Below, in pieces: positions 63,767 through 64,000 of a DNA stretch of 64,000 bases (the stretch's first letter is position 1; the number at the start of each line of letters is the position of its first letter). The notes beneath the pieces were generated by a model that made no database searches, was not told the origin of the DNA, and saw only the letters and a list, made by a program, of their open reading frames with translations. The DNA lies in NCBI RefSeq assembly GCF_014201905.1, contig NZ_JACHFM010000001.1:1192994-1256993 (forward strand), in the 5' to 3' direction. The position numbers and the translations under genes were made by a program. The stretch comes from Amaricoccus macauensis (GTDB taxonomy: Bacteria > Pseudomonadota > Alphaproteobacteria > Rhodobacterales > Rhodobacteraceae).

Positions 63767-64000
63767 GCGCCCCCCTTCGCGGGTGCGAGGCGCGCGCCGA
63801 GGACGGCAATCTGCACCAGCGACAGCGCGAGGGCGAGCAGGAGCACGATCACCGAGAGCGTCGCGCCCTGTCCGGTGTCGCCGAGCACGAAGCTCTGCCT
63901 GAAGATATGGGTGCCGAAGACTTCGCTGGCGTGGTTCGGGCCGCCGCCGGTCATCAGGTGGACGATGGGAAAGGTCTGGAGCGTGCCGATGATGCCGAGG
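63763..64000 (-). CDS. Carbohydrate ABC transporter permease, MalF type (C-terminal part only)
   Basis: The gene continues past the right edge. The visible C-terminal part reads TFPIVHLMTGGGPNHASEVF and then LSVIVLLLALALSLVQIAVL, the usual end of MalF/UgpA permeases (MTGGGP motif and final helix). It overlaps the MalG-like start by 4 bases. Confidence 0.9.
   Translation of the reverse strand, partial: LGIIGTLQTFPIVHLMTGGGPNHASEVFGTHIFRQSFVLGDTGQGATLSVIVLLLALALSLVQIAVLGARLAPAKGGA

Overview
The window is GC-rich, densely coded DNA, probably from an alphaproteobacterium of Rhodobacterales type. Lineage markers are petABC with the PetP/PetR regulators, an ScfR-type regulator divergent from a long isocitrate lyase, DUF3572 and DUF6494 proteins, rpmI-rplT, pheS, lepA, aroC, rsfS-rlmH and ilvE. 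No tRNA, rRNA, CRISPR array or insertion sequence was recognised. Everything here was read by eye; no search or computation was run.

Layout. 1-9.2 kb holds a broken AI-2E family permease, a cold-shock protein, lepA, a TonB siderophore receptor and small metabolic genes. 9.3-20 kb holds rpmI-rplT with promoter and terminator, a PEP mutase-like lyase, preT/preA for reductive pyrimidine catabolism with a DedA gene between them, two convergent RTX-repeat proteins around a shared hairpin, and pheS, which has neither rplT nor pheT beside it.

21-37 kb is the most distinctive region. A ten-gene minus-strand operon (30494 down to 21101) encodes a sulfatase without signal peptide, TctB and TctA, the large half of a split UxaA-family protein, an NMT1/SsuA-type ABC importer with two different permeases, a beta-hydroxyacid dehydrogenase resembling YihU, and the small (SAF) UxaA half. 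Facing or next to it are an aldo/keto reductase, a TctC binding protein, a GntR regulator, an SMP-30 lactonase, a second sulfatase and a creatinase-like M24 protein. TTTGATCAA-like sites lie in both divergent promoter regions. I read it as a regulated catabolic island for an imported organosulfur compound (sulfated sugar or sulfonate). The large UxaA half lacks the cysteines I recall from E. coli UxaA, so its chemistry may be new.

37-50 kb holds the glyoxylate shunt (aceA, ScfR), metE/metR, and a ribonucleotide reductase operon. The operon lies behind a cobalamin riboswitch and ends with a cobalamin-binding protein. Its NrdB has the Tyr-to-Phe and Asp-to-Glu changes of class Ic (Mn/Fe) enzymes. 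50-59 kb holds aroC, a HipA-like kinase, petABC, rlmH, rsfS, ilvE, petP-petR and a CPBP protease. 60-64 kb is the end of a sugar or polyol operon (CUT1 ABC transporter, SDR, TIM-barrel isomerase) that runs off the right edge. A short structured repeat occurs in two distant intergenic gaps, near 2.7 kb and 61.7 kb.
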